A stretch of 64,000 bases of DNA, taken from positions 33,800,777 to 33,864,776 of the forward strand of contig NC_135781.1 in assembly GCF_028453695.1 (NCBI RefSeq), read 5' to 3'. A model generated the notes under the pieces. The model saw only the letters and a program-made list of their open reading frames with translations, searched no databases and was not told where the DNA came from. Numbering within the stretch: position 1 is the stretch's first letter; each line of letters opens with the position of its first letter. The stretch is from Augochlora pura. Taxonomy: Eukaryota > Arthropoda > Insecta > Hymenoptera > Halictidae. The position numbers and the translations under genes are program-made. Below, in pieces: positions 46,489 to 59,397 of this stretch.

Positions 46489-46496
46489 TGACGTCA
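46489..46496. promoter_or_regulatory. perfect CRE palindrome TGACGTCA
   Basis: Exact octamer in a moderately GC-rich stretch. Confidence 0.3.
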
Positions 46497-47142
46497 CTCG
46501 GGGGAACACGAATCACACCATCTACGGTCCCTAAGTTGGCAGTTCGGATCCTTGCCCACATACGTTGCCCGCCCTAACATCGGCGCGCCGCGTACGAGTT
46601 ACGAGTAGAAATTACAAGCGGCTGGAACTGCATAACGCGGCCACGCGATCGGATTTACGGGATCGTAAATACGAGCCGTGCCTATACCGTTTACATTTGT
46701 TTTCTAGTAGGAGATATCGATGCTCTCTGTACGCACCCCGTGAAAACCTATGACCCATAAAACCGTTCGCGATAAATTTCTGAAAAAGCATTACCGGCTG
46801 GATGGATTGTATTTTTACGCCATCTCCGCGATCGAGAAAAATGTACCAACTTTTATGAAAAATAAATAAATCGGACACGAATTACCGTGGCAAGCAGCAA
46901 TTTTTCATGGTCCCGGGGTTCTGCCGCGCGGTAAGCGCAACGCACGCCCGTCTTGGAAAAAATCGAAACGGATTCACGGTTCTGTTACCCTCGTTAAGAA
47001 GCTGAGCGTATAGAACGGAATTGATAGTTTCGTAACCTGGTCGGCATTCCCACCTGCGAATTGTTGAGTTTTTTTGTCACGGCCTCGTTAGAGGTGACAA
47101 TAAGTAGTTTCCATGGGAGGTATATATCCGTCTCTACCTGCC

Positions 47143-47172
47143 GTATATATATATATATATGTATATATATAA
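47143..47172. repeat. (TA)n microsatellite
   Basis: TA repeats interrupted by one G at about 47161. Confidence 0.9.
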
Positions 47173-47882
47173 TACCGACTGCCGCGAAATCATCGTCAGG
47201 CGAACACACACGGCTGTGTGCTTGCACCCTGAAATTATTACCGACACCGTGACACAATCCTCCTCGCAGCCTGTCCCGATTTTCAGCAATTAGGCGCGCA
47301 TGAATGCTTATACGCTTCTGCAACCAGAACGCGAGAATACCTGGACCGTGTATCGCTACATTAACTCGTGATATTCTCGTCACTTATGACTCGATAAATC
47401 TGCGAATAGCAAAAATTGAAATCTCGGTATAATTTTTTTAAATATTTCAATATAACGAGAATTTACGACATAAAATCTGTACCACGGATTTTTCTATAAA
47501 ATAAAGATCGTTATTGTCAGTAGTAAAAGATAAAAAATAAATTCTTCCTTCCTTCGACGATTTGATTAAATTAAAAATAATATAGAGACAAATATAGAAA
47601 AGTAATTATAAATTCTCTCGATGTAAATTCCCAGTCGCCCCGGCAAACATAAATGAACACCTTACAAAGAGAAGACGTCATTACATAGTTGTCAACAACT
47701 ATAAAACCTCGAATAATCGCATCTCCTCTCCTTCAAGTGTCTATTCTTGTTCCCAAGCATCGCCGTATCTGCCGTTTGAAATCGCTGTTATCCAATTATA
47801 CCGCGAACGCGTGAAATCCTTGCCGGCTAATTACATAAACCGATCGTTGTAATCGCGGCGCGAGAGATTGCTCGGTGCGAGC

Positions 47883-48062
47883 ATGGACCAGGCGACGCGT
47901 TGCACCGGGGGCAGCGAGCACCGAGGATTATGGGAGCGCACGTGCGCGGGCACATTGTGGACAATTAATAAAGAAGGGAAGAAGAAGAAGAAGACGACGA
48001 CGGTTGCGCGTACGAATGGCGGAGCATCAATGGCTGTCGTTAACGGACAAGCGACCCGATGA
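47883..48062 (+). CDS. candidate small open frame, 59 codons
   Basis: An ATG with an optimal context (A at -3, G at +4) starts MDQATRCTGGSEHRGLWERT. A lysine run (KEGKKKKKTTT) encoded by the GAA/GAC triplet repeat follows, then ASMAVVNGQATR and TGA. No family recognised. An open frame also exists on the other strand, so chance is the more likely explanation. Confidence 0.12.
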   Translation: MDQATRCTGGSEHRGLWERTCAGTLWTINKEGKKKKKTTTVARTNGGASMAVVNGQATR

Positions 48063-48587
48063 TTGAGCCTCCTTATCCAAGGTTTAAATCTATGAACGAC
48101 GCCCGACATATCAGGGATACAGTTACGCTTCGCACTGACTGCGCCCGAGAGCCACGACAGCTCTCCCGCATCCAGTCGAACGATCCTATCTAATTATGTA
48201 AGTTACCGGCAGCCGCGTGTACACACATACGTATAGCGAGAGAGGGAGAGAGAGAGAGAGGTATGCGTGCGAGTATAATACACGCCAGAGTTTACAAATT
48301 AGCTGTGGTTACGAGATGCCTGTACACGAGTGTCGGCGATACACTAATCACGGTGATTGCAGGGGAGTGTAAATCGTCGGTAGGATAATATTCCCCGCGT
48401 AATTGGTTCAGCCCCTGTCAACCTGTCTAGCTACCGGACGATGTCTTAACCCGGCTGTCTATACGACACGTAAACGGGCGGGATGTACCCATTTTAGCAA
48501 GGTATCACCTACCATGTCCGTTCGTGGAATCTATTACGTACTCGGATTTTAATGTCGTACGCGCGAATCTGGACCGAAAGCGGCCGG

Positions 48588-48610
48588 CTCTCTCTCTCTC
48601 TCTCTCTCTC
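48588..48610. repeat. (CT)n microsatellite
   Basis: Eleven CT units followed by a diverged CT-rich run. Confidence 0.9.
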
Positions 48611-49529
48611 GTTCTCTCTGTCTTTCTCGATTTTTTCTTTCCTCCGATGTGAAAGGAAACGCGAAAACGCCGTTCAAAGGGACTGCCGCTTTTGCGTCGC
48701 CGCGCGCGGACTCTAATGAACGCAACTCGCCTTCGACTTTTGCGCCGCGACGACAAAACGAAAGCTTCAACTTGTTCGATCCGCGTCGCTTCATCCTGCA
48801 TCCGGCGTTTTTTGACATTAATCCGTGTACCGGGAATTCGAGGGGTTGAATCGCGTTTTTATTTAGCTTCGATCGGTGGACGGAGACATCGTCGTTGGCT
48901 CGATGGTCTCGCGTCAGCTGATGTCGCCTTTCATCGGTCGCTGTTCTTCGTTGATCAAATGCAGAGAAAACTGTGGATTGCATTTTCAATCCAGGGAAAA
49001 ATTATTTTACATCGCCTGAACTTGAAGAATATTATTATTAATAATTTAGCAATATTAAGCTATTAAAACCGATAATAAAAGGAATAAAGTACAACGCTGG
49101 TCTCGAATCGGCAGGCGTCGTACCATTTATTTCGCACAAAGGTCCGGCGAAATCAATGGATCCGAAATTAGGCATCTCCCGATTCCCGGCTCGAACGAAA
49201 GTACTCTTTCTGGTAGGACGTTGAATCGGCAACGGCGGCGGAGTCTCGCAGAGTTTTTGCTTGTGGTGCGGCCGCGCATACACGCATCGGACGCCGGGGC
49301 ATTCTTTATAAAGTCGTTCCCGTTTCTCGCGGAATTCGCTCCTGACAGAGAGAAGCAGCGCAGGATGTTTCCTGGAAGGTGGACCCTGCACCTGTCGAGA
49401 ATACTTCCACAATGCCATGGGGCGGCGGCGTGTCCGCATCTCCTAGTTCGCGTTCCTCCTCTCCGTGTCCGAGCGAGGCGATGCCTTCGGACTACGTTCC
49501 CACGGGAGTCCGCGGAAATGACAGACACC

Positions 49530-49552
49530 CGCGCGCGCGCGCGCGCGCGCGA
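49530..49552. repeat. alternating CG run
   Basis: About eleven uninterrupted CG dinucleotides, the longest such run in the window. Confidence 0.85.
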
Positions 49553-50183
49553 GCAGGGATTTGCCTACTACGGAGCAACTCTCAGGGAGTCACTTTCTTC
49601 CAGATATTAATAAGTTATAGCGGGTCGATCGGCGCGCGGTATTTTTCTTCCGAGAAGAGGCGGGGACCCGAGGCAACAATGGCCGAATTCGCTGCGGGAG
49701 ACCCGGGGGCCCCGGAGATGCGCCGGGATAGACTTTGACAACGCGATCGCCAGTGTTTCGTATTATATGCCCCATGGCCCCTCTCTCCCTCTCTCTCTCT
49801 TTCCTCGGCTCTGGGCCCGCAGATCAGATAAGCGCCTCGTTTGAGGCACCGACCGACCGACCGACTTCTTCGGCATGATCTAGGTTCGCACGTATTTTCC
49901 TCTCCTGTCTTCGGAACCGCCGCGCGTTGCCGGGTTAGGAGTCAACCGGGCCCCCGGCACAAAGCCCGATGAAGCTCGAGGGAACAAGAACGCGGAAAAT
50001 AGTCGAAACGTCAAAAGGATTCCCAAATCCTAACGGATCGCGCGGCACGAGATCGGATATCGGTGGCTGCATCGCTATTGGAAAAGGACGCTGAGCTGAA
50101 GGGAGAGATCTACCAAGATGTCCAAGATCCTCGCGTCGCTCGGATCGATACTCCCACGCCGATGTTCCGTTTTGCATTGTGTT

Positions 50184-50215
50184 TTAACCCTTTGCAGTCA
50201 AGTGCTGCCTGCGAG
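50184..50215 (+). mobile_element. TTAA-type element family A, left end
   Basis: TTAACCCTTTGCAGTCAAGT. A matching right end was not identified within 300 bp. Confidence 0.45.
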
Positions 50216-53200
50216 GCATCATAAAATTGTTTCATCACGTTGCAGAATAATCTCTAAACTAACAAAGTTTGTATTTTAAAAATCGTTGAGGTTATGTTAC
50301 GTTGAGAGATACGACTCGCAAGAATCAAATACATATGCATAAAATACACTTTGTTACTCTCAAATATGGCTTCAGGTAATTGAAATAAAAAAATTCTTCT
50401 TTCCTGAATTTTAGGAAAATTAGGAAGAGAAATTAATTCCCTATTTCGAGTCCCAAAAATGATTAAAAGGGGTCAAAAAGGGTCACGCATATTGCTAAAA
50501 GAAATCGCAGAAATGCGTCCAATTGAAATTAACGCGTTTACTAAAATAGCGCCGAATACATTCGCTCTATTATTTTTACAAACTTCGACGACCGTGTCTG
50601 AACGAATAAATCTGAAACGGGTCACTCCAACCCGTCCGGTATTTCCAGTAAGAACGAGACACACGCCGGACGAGACGTTCCACGGTGTCCGTGGCACTCG
50701 CCGGGCAAATTCATCAGGATCAAGACAAATTTCCATAGTAATTGAATCTTCGCACGTGCGCGAGAAAACTTGTTTAGATAATTTGACGCGTTTGATCGGT
50801 TGTAAGGCTCGCGCGAACGCTCGCGTACAAGAGAACGAACGAGCCGCGATCGCCAAGCCAAATGATTTAATTAACTTTCCAACCGGTCCCCGATTCGGCT
50901 GGATTTACCAGTGGGAGACCCGAGAGAGTCCTTGACCAACGTGTGTTCAACACAGGGTTCCCTGGCACGCGACGACCGAAACGACGCGTCGTCCGATGTT
51001 GCCAATAATTTGCGAAAACTTCGGTTCTCCTGCTCCTCCTCCTCCTCCTACTGCGCGCAGAGAGGAGCCGTCGGCTCCGTAGAAGAAATCCCGACGATTT
51101 CATACGGCCAGGGGGGATTTATACTTCGGTTGCCCGAACACGCAAAGTTCACTGGCGCTTGCGTCACCGGCCACTCCGACTTCTCTCGCCGTACACTCCG
51201 GTTAATGTCTCTCCTTGCTCTGATTTTTGAGCGTAAATAAGCACTTGCCCCGCTAGAAACCATTTCGAATGACAGTTGTAAAAATATTTCTGCGGCGGCA
51301 ACGTTTCTGATTTATCGCGGTTACGGTAATAATTATTGCACGCCCGGATATATAATAACGTGTGTCGGTGCCGAACCTTATTCAAACGAGTCGGCCGGGG
51401 GACCACCCCGGCGCGAAGCAACGTACGGACGACTTTTCGAAATTTATTCGGCCGCGACGAGAATTCTATCCATTTCTCTTTCCTTTGGATTTTTCCGAAT
51501 TTAATTATTTTAAAATGAACAAGCGATTAATTTGTTTCGAAACCTGTCTTCGCAATTGTGACGCAAATACGGGGGTGTCTGAATATAAACAAAATTGTAA
51601 AAATGAGAGATCGATGCGATTCATTCTAGAATAATTTTTTAACAATATTTTCCCCATTTATGCAGAATAAAAAATATTATCTACTCCGATTACAATAGAA
51701 AGAAATTAAACAGCATTTCCAACCCTTAACAATGGCGCGGTAGATTCGCTTATCAAGCCGAAGGCTTCGCATATCGCGGAGAAAATAATTATTCCTTATC
51801 TATCGAATAAATTTTCCGTTCTCTATACTCGACGTAAATGTGTTTAACAAATCATTTTTCCTTGTACGAAAAATATCAGCTTGGACTTGGCGACGCGTAA
51901 ACTTGAACTAGTTCCGAACCGATTAGGGTTACAAATAATGCACAACTGTCTAGTGGAAACAACAATTTCTGAGACAGTAATATTTCTGCCTAGTACAATA
52001 AATACGAAGCGAGGCGAATTTAAATGAAATAGTAACTCGAGGCAATAAGTTTTCTTCGCGGAAGCCGGCGACGCGTGTTTTCAATCTTCCCGGCTTGTTT
52101 TACGTCGTTCATTGCGCAACGCCGGCTCTGCATGTCGGCGTAGCGTCGAGGTGTACGGCGGCCTATTGTTTCATTGAGAAAGTTCGATTGGAACGTCCAT
52201 ATATTTCATACTTAACGGCGGGACGTCTAAACGTCCCCGCACGCGGGGATGATTTGCGGCGCGAAGTACTTGACCGAAAACGATTAGACGGAGGAAGATG
52301 GCCGCGCGGCGGATCGGGAATGGAACGCGACCGACATGCGCGGCGGGAATCAACAGGAAACTTAACGTGAATATCTGAATAATGATGTAATTGATAAGTA
52401 TTATCTGCTGACTTGAACGCGGCTTCGGTCAACAATGGGAGTGACTCATAGCCGTTGATAACAGGAGAAAGATGATGGTTTCTCTTATTCTATTACATAC
52501 GCGTGTCTGCTCGCGTTATTGCAACATCATTTCTTTTTTTTTCATCGCGGCGAGGACACGGTGTTCGAATTCGAATAAATTCCGTTCCTCGATAACATTT
52601 ATTATTTTATTAGTCTTCGACTCCGTCGTGTACGGTGCCTAAGAACGTGTGCCATTTCTCGGGAGCATGAAGTCCGTAGTCTTCGCGAGGGTTTCTTCCA
52701 GTGACAGTTCTTTCAGAGGTGGCCAATTAAAGGGTTGCGTAACGTTGGATTTCAGAAATCGAAGAGATTTGTTGCCATGTTTCCTGGTCCAGGTAAATTT
52801 TATTGCATATTGAAATCTTTTGGTTGTGATTGTCAGGATATACGTACTCGGTGCGAATTATTAGTATCGTAAGCAACGCAAGGCATTATTAATATATAAT
52901 ATATAATATAATATTAATTTGGTGAAATCTCGAAAACTCAATTTCCACCTGTTTTATATAGAAAATATCGTTCTACTTACTATAGATTTTCATGCAAAAT
53001 AACAATTTTCTGACTTGATCGTAAAGAACAGAATTTAAACAAAAATGCATTACTTCATTTCGACGATTCAGTAAAAAATATATGAATATTTAAAAATTCT
53101 TCTAATTCTTTTATCTTTCGGTATTTCGCTCGGTCATTGTAGTCTTTGTCCCCATTGCCGCGAACTATCATCCTCGCCCGAAACACCAGCTGTCTAGAAC

Positions 53201-53538
53201 CTGAATTATCTTATCGTTACATTGCAGAAACAGGTTTTAGACACTTGGCGACTGTCTGCAATTTCAACAATTTAAATTAATAGATCGCGAATCGCTACGT
53301 AGAATAGAAACTGTCTGAACAAATTTCGAAGGCATAGAAACCACTCTCAGGTTTCCGTCTTTTATTGAACAATTTTGACAAGGTCGAATCGATGCATCAA
53401 CGTTCTTAATTTCTTTTAATCTTCTCCCTCTTTCGTGGCAGAAATGCATAAATTCCGCTATCGCTAACAAACCTTGTATATAATAAAATGTACAGCAGCA
53501 AGGAGCATCACTATCAAACGAATTATATCTCTGATCGA

Positions 53539-53553
53539 TGACATCACTCGATG
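53539..53553 (+). repeat. repeated TGACATCACTCGATG motif, copy 1
   Basis: An exact 15-mer repeated at 54017-54031, with weaker similarity over about 55 bp (both followed by GACACCACG or GACGCCACG). Confidence 0.6.
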
Positions 53554-54016
53554 ATTTAAGACACCACGAACGAACACGTTTTAGGGCATTCTATACACGT
53601 GATCGCGTTCCCTGGGCCACCACGGCCATTTTCTTTCGCAGCCGCAGACAGATCGCGTCGACATTAACTATTTATTGTCGGAGTGATTTTAACCGGAAAT
53701 CCAAAATATTTTTCCAGATTCACAGCGTTTCCATTTTGTATAATCTGGTGCGTTTTATACGCTATGGAATTGACTTTCGTGGCTCGCGCAACAATTGACA
53801 ATTTTTCGAGCATATGTAAACTTGATAAAAATTTAAAATAAATATGAAATAAATATAAGAATATAAAATAATAAAAATAAACCAAAGGGTTAATATACTC
53901 GTTAGATCTCGTTGACGTAATTTCGCAACGCGGCAGAATCGCGGATACGCCGCGAGACGGCAACAATCGTCCCGAGCCGAGTGCATCAAGATCGGATAAA
54001 CACTGTCGTCGAGCAG

Positions 54017-54031
54017 TGACATCACTCGATG
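54017..54031 (+). repeat. repeated TGACATCACTCGATG motif, copy 2
   Basis: Second copy, about 340 bp upstream of the predicted promoter. TGACATCA resembles a variant CRE/AP-1 site. Confidence 0.6.
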
Positions 54032-54354
54032 TCGTCGAAGACGCCACGGAGAGAATCTAATTCTAACGGCGTGTTTTTCCGGATTTTCGGAGCGCGATGC
54101 CGTCACGAGAGCCTCGCAAGTCGTCATTTTTCGAATCGGCGTGAATCACTTGCTCGAAACCGTTAACGCCGCGGATTTCGATAAACGGGAAATGACGTCG
54201 CCGGTGCCTGGCGGCAGGCGCGGTGCGACGCGCCGCGTCGCTGAATTTCCGAGAAAAAGGCCGGCGTCGAGATGTAATCGTATTAGACCGCGTGCAAGTC
54301 ACTGCAAGGGAATCTTATTGGCCGAGAGCGGAGGACGCCCACAATGTGTACGCT

Positions 54355-54390
54355 TATATAGTACTCTAGTGTGCTATGCGGTGTTCATTC
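54355..54390 (+). promoter_or_regulatory. predicted core promoter: TATA box and initiator
   Basis: TATATAG at 54355-54361 is followed by TCATTC at 54385-54390, an exact match to the arthropod initiator TCAKTY. With the initiator A (54387) as +1, the first T of the TATA box is at -32, essentially the expected -31/-30. Downstream DNA becomes GC-rich and carries a strong splice donor 390 bp later. No downstream promoter element was seen at +28. Confidence 0.45.
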
Positions 54391-54777
54391 ATAGTTCCAC
54401 TCCTGTCTAGTCATTCATTAATCCGATACGGCGAGAGTGTCCTTACAGAGCGTGCGCCGATCACGATTCTCTCAATCGTTCGAGTGACCCCCTTCGAGTT
54501 CGCGCTCTCGCGCTCGCGCTCGCGCTCACGCCGTTTCAAACGCGTGCGTGTGTGTCTGTCCTCTGTGTGTGTCTATGTACATGTGTGTACGCGGGTGGGT
54601 CGCGTTGGTGTGCTGCCCCGTCCTACGAGGAGAGAACGCCGAAGGAACGAGGAACGCGGCCGAGGGAGAGAAGGGAAGCGGCCGAGAGGGCGAGAGAAAG
54701 AGAGGGCTCCTGAAATCGAGAAGCACGAGGCTCCGTCGACAAGGTGGATTAACATCGAGCACGGAGAATGCGAATAG
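54387..54777 (+). other. predicted first exon (5' leader)
   Basis: From the predicted start site at 54387 the sequence is a GC- and purine-rich leader with a (GCGCTC)n patch (54502-54530) and a GTGTGT patch. It ends at GAATAG|GTGAGA, a strong 5' splice site (GT at 54778). Several short upstream ATGs are present. The last, ATGCGAATAG at 54768, has A at -3 and could begin translation and continue in the next exon. Otherwise the exon is untranslated. Long GC-rich leaders with uATGs are common in insect developmental and neural genes. The product cannot be inferred. The nearest downstream exon candidate is 61483-61727. Confidence 0.35.
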
Positions 54778-55624
54778 GTGAGAATGACTCACTATCAGTC
54801 TCGGTTTCATGCGAACCTTCTAGGAAGCGAAGCGTTTTACCGGCAAACGCGAACGCGAACGCGGACGCGGCCGGTGCTCGTGCGTGTGGCTCCGTTTAAA
54901 ATAGCCGATGCCGCTGCAAAAATCGATCGGTTACCTCTCTGCACGCGCGATGTCCCTAGCAAGGGAAAATATATATGTATATATATACATATTGCCCTGT
55001 CTTCGTTCGCTTCATCCCTCCGGCGCGTTCGCTGCTTTCGAACCGGCCGGTCTTATTTGGCTTCCTCGCGATTCGGACTTTCCTTCCTTTCGAGGAAGAA
55101 CTGTCCGACGACGATCGAATCGGTCCTCGATCGCCGGTTTCACGCGGATCGCATGCTCGCGGCAAATTTGAAAATGGATCTATCCATGAAGCAAAAGTAG
55201 CTTCAATCTTAGTGCAACGCACTTAGATGACCTTCGACAATTTTTCATTTGTCTACGAACGCGTAAATTGGCACGGAAATGTATAATAATATATAATAAT
55301 AAATTGCGACTAAAATATTAATATTTAGAATTCTTAGTTGCCTTGTATTCGCAAAAATAAGAAATAGCATAATAATAACCCCGCGACGTTGCCAGCGATG
55401 AAGGATAGAAGAAGGTCTAGGGTTAATAGGGTTAAACGGGAATCTTCGGGCGCTGTTTAACAGCCGCACACAATTAACCATTTACACATGCACGCTGCAG
55501 TTCAAATCTACTTTTACATTATGCCAGTTATAGTCCGTAAATTACTGTATATTCCAGCGTGCTGTAACAAACGATTATGCGCGAAACGAATGAAAAGCGA
55601 TGAAAATTTTGTAGGTCGACTGAA

Positions 55625-55670
55625 ACGCCCGAGATTTGAGGTTAAAATAGCTTCGAGAGCAAAAGGTTAA
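55625..55670 (-). mobile_element. TTAA-type element family A, right end
   Basis: GAGGTTAAAATAGCTTCGAG then AGCAAAAGGTTAA matches the family right end with two changes. Confidence 0.5.
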
Positions 55671-58295
55671 TTCCCTTCGAGCGCTTTGAGTTCCGTCGCT
55701 TGAAATTATCTGTCTGAAAGCATCGTTCTTTAACCCTTTCTGTGCTAAATTCTTTGATAAATTCTTTGATGAATTCTGTGCCACGCACCACTAGGCAGCG
55801 AATTTCTGTGCAAAACGAATCGATTGCAACAAAGAAGAGCCGAGTTTCTTTAATCATTTTAGCGAGTTGAAAATAATAGACAATGTTAAATTTCTAAAAC
55901 TGTCTTAAAATTTAAAATATTAATTTTCCCAATAAATGTATAAAATTCACTCTTTTCGTATAATAAATTTGATTTACTACAATCTTTACGTGATTTATAA
56001 TTTAAAAATAGCATTCGCGCAATACAAACGTGAAAAAGATATTTATTCAGCCATTGAATTTTTGATCCACTCACCGTCTCGACTTAGCCACGTATAAATA
56101 AATTTTCGGGCAAACCGCAGCTCCATAAAGAGCAGAAAAGGCATTGTGTTCAACCGGCCGGCGATTTAAAGAAGATATTCCGCGTCGGTTCCATCAATCC
56201 GCGTATAATCACGTGGCCCGTAGCAGAATTTTTGCTTTCCCCCCGGGCATCAATTTTCCCGTTGCGTTCTGTCGTCGTGCGAGTAATTCCTCGCCGAAGG
56301 AGACCACGCGGTCCGGAGCGGCGCGGAGCGGGCTCGGCGCTGGGCCGGTTTTATTTTTCGTGTACGGCGGCCGGTGATGCCGGTGGTGGATCCTGATCCT
56401 TATCGTTAACGAAACTAATGGATTTCAAGCTTCTCCTCGCATCAAGGAGGCGCAAACTCGCCCGTAGCAAATCGCTCGTGTGCCACCACCGCTCCTCGCG
56501 ACGGACCTCCGAACGCCATTCACATCGGCGGAAGCCGGTCGAATTCTTCTTTTTTTTTTTTTATCGGTCGTTTTATTATCCCCGATCCACGAAAGTGAAT
56601 GAAAGGAGAAACGGCGCTTCCTCGATCGCTTTTTTTCGGCGGGAAGACGCTTGTCTGGTAATCGCGAGACTCCGACTGTTTCGACGATCTTTGTTCGAAC
56701 TGAATCGCGCAATCTTAACACGGTCGCTATCAGCACTCGTTCGCGATGCTATCAGCCTTGAGACGGTGTTACGTTTTGTTAACACCGGAACTGTGGCGCT
56801 AGGCGCTACATATGAAATATATAAAAATGAAACGATTTTATTACGAGCCAGTTTTCGATTAGAAATTAATCCCATGAACCTAAATCTCTTATAAACTATA
56901 TTTTTATGAAACAATAAACAAACATGTGAGCATTAAAAAATCATTATTAATAAAGTCATTATAAATAAATCAGTATTAATTTGACGATCGATCGAGCGTA
57001 ATATTGCCCTATATTGGCTCATGTTATGCGACATAGTTTTAAAGAGCAACACGAGACACAAAATGGTGGCCGCAGCGAACGCGTGACGCCTGTAGCAACC
57101 ATGTCAGGAAATGATCATTTTCTATTAACTTGGTTAAATAGTGTCGCTTTAGAGCATTATTGGTGACCACTTCGAAAAGAATAGCGATAATTTTTCTAGA
57201 ATGAATCACACTTGACGCCACCTATTTAACCCCGATCCGCTACCTGTCCGCGTATCGACTTTATCTCAGAACGCATTAGTGCGACCGATTACACGATACC
57301 GGAGTTATTCATCATTTCGACACACTCAGGCGATCATTTACAAAGTGGATTGTTTTACGGAAGGCCTCCACTATAAATAAATCGCGAGGCTAGTATAGTG
57401 AATTTTTTATTAATTCGAATCGAGATAGCGGCCGTCGTTTACAATTCGTCTCTCAATGACAAACGAAAACAACAACAAATCCTTGAAAAAACGCTTGAAC
57501 GTGTTAGAAGAATGAAAAAAATAACGTTTATTTTATTGCACTTTACTGAAACGATTAAAAGAAGGGACACATTTTTATGTGATCTCTATTTCTGAAAATT
57601 CAGGTCAAATATTTATATATATTTTTTACCAAAGATCTATAATCTATTTATACACCAAAATGGAGGAAAAATATTATTTCAACGTGTTGCACGATCGAAG
57701 ACTTGTGCAATTTTTAACAACTATCGCGCACAAAAGATTGCAGATAAACATCATTATCCAATAGCATTTGTTTCGAACGCAATCGTGCATTCAGCAAGAT
57801 AACGAATCGTCGCGCGGCGGAATCGTTCTCCGAAAGCTGGCGCGAACCGTGTCGGATCGGGTGGCAAGGCACACGTTTCCGCGAAGTTACTAAAACTAAT
57901 TTTAATGACTAGTGAGAACTGTTAACTGGGAAAGAACGCCGGGGAATCGGGCGGTTTCCGAAGCCGGGCCTTGCGTAACGAGAATTTTCCATCTTCCCCA
58001 TTCAAGGTGCACGCTTGCCGTTTGGAAAAAGCCCCGGTGCATTACGCAATTGAAGACGATAGAACTCGGGGAAACCCTGCCGGCATTACCTGGCCGTTGT
58101 TGATTCTTATCGGGAAACTGGTCTGACAATGCGGCTCGATCGAGCGAAATATTATCGCTAACGACACGCGACTTGCTTCTCCGTCCTAACGCGTTTAGCG
58201 TCCGACAACCCAATTTCTTGCCTCGTTTAAATAAAATCGACGAGACGCAAAATGGTCTCGATTAAGTGCGACATTTTTCCAACACTTCAATTTAT

Positions 58296-58420
58296 GCTAT
58301 AGTATCATATAATTTGTAGTATAATAGAATATAATTTATAATATAATGTACTACAGTATAATATAATTTATAATATAATATAATATATTATGCTATAATA
58401 TAAATATAAATAGGATAAAT
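58296..58420. repeat. AT-rich TATAATATAATTTA minisatellite
   Basis: Irregular repeats of TATAATATAATTTATAATAT with few G or C. Confidence 0.75.
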
Positions 58421-59397
58421 ACAAATTAATTACGTAACCAGAAAAGTATATTTTCAATTATATAATCGTGCAAGTATACCTCTAATATAGTAACAATGTC
58501 ACGATATTCTTAAACAGTTAATTATACAAACACATTTTTCGTTACGTAATTATGCGAGTGAACGTAATTTGCATACTTCGTCTAAACAGTGTTTGGAAAC
58601 GTTTGCTCGGAAGATTGATCGAGAGTCTAATTAAAGCATAACTGGAAAATCGGCATCGATGATATTCTTTACCAATGGCGCGAGCAACGAAACACGTGAC
58701 CGCGGAGACCGGCGAGCATGCGTTAATTCCAGTCGTCCGCGCGTCCACCGTTCGAGACAATAGCGTTTCGCGCGGAGCGATCCAACGAAACGCGGAGGCA
58801 TTAAAAAGTGATTTGGCTCGCGACGGCCGTCATCAACGAGGCAAAGGCTGTAATTGAACACGGGCATCGTACTGTTACGTGTAACCATTCTTTTTCAAAC
58901 GGCCCGCACGGCAACGAGACGATGATTCACGCTGCGAAATGACTCCGCTATTCGGAAGGATGTTCCGCGACTACGCCAGACTACCGGTTAATTAACGACG
59001 TGACACCGTAATTGACGCGGTAATTCGATCCCCTTTGCGGAGAGCGTCCCCCCGACCGTGAGAGGAGCTTCCTCGCCGTGTCCCGGCCGGGGCCGAGCCG
59101 TTGAAAAAAAAACCCGCTAAATTAAAATCCCGGGGGCGAACCGTGGCCCGGGCCCCGCGGCGAGACGCCTCGCGCGCCACCGGTGCTTTCTAATTTGCAG
59201 CGCATAATATTCGAATAATTTGCACGCGCTAATGGGACCGGCCGTGGGGCCCGCTGAAAACCGCGCGGAACCTTCGTGCGCGGTTTTACGGAGCAACGCG
59301 GCTTATCTCGTATTCTGACGAAATACGTTTCGTATAATACGAGAGAGGTTATGGAAAAATATTCAAGGTGCTCCAGAACTGTTGAAAGGTGTTCATC

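Larger units (their letters stand above)
46110..53538. other. long non-coding stretch
   Basis: No gene is firmly supported. It contains a (TA)n tract (47143-47172), purine triplets (47974-48001), GA and CT tracts (48237-48260, 48588-48610), a CG run (49530-49552), an ACCG repeat (49848-49865), a TCC repeat (51033-51049) and a TTAA-family left end at 50184-50215. The 158-codon plus-strand frame at 50459-50935 has no recognisable motif. Confidence 0.5.
54778..59397. other. non-coding stretch, possible first intron
   Basis: Contains a GAACGC hexamer repeat at 54845-54870, a TA-rich patch at 54965-54988, TTAA-type ends at 55625-55670 and 55731-55760, and an AT minisatellite at 58296-58420. The open frame at 56418-56894 is low-complexity-driven and unsupported. 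Confidence 0.5.

Noticed and set aside
50459..50935. 158-codon plus-strand frame as a gene
   Set aside because: Composition is not clearly biased and no domain, promoter or splice site supports it; the minus strand is also open over 127 codons.
56418..56894. 158-codon plus-strand frame
   Set aside because: It contains a poly-phenylalanine run from a T homopolymer and is arginine-rich; the overlapping minus frames are equally open.
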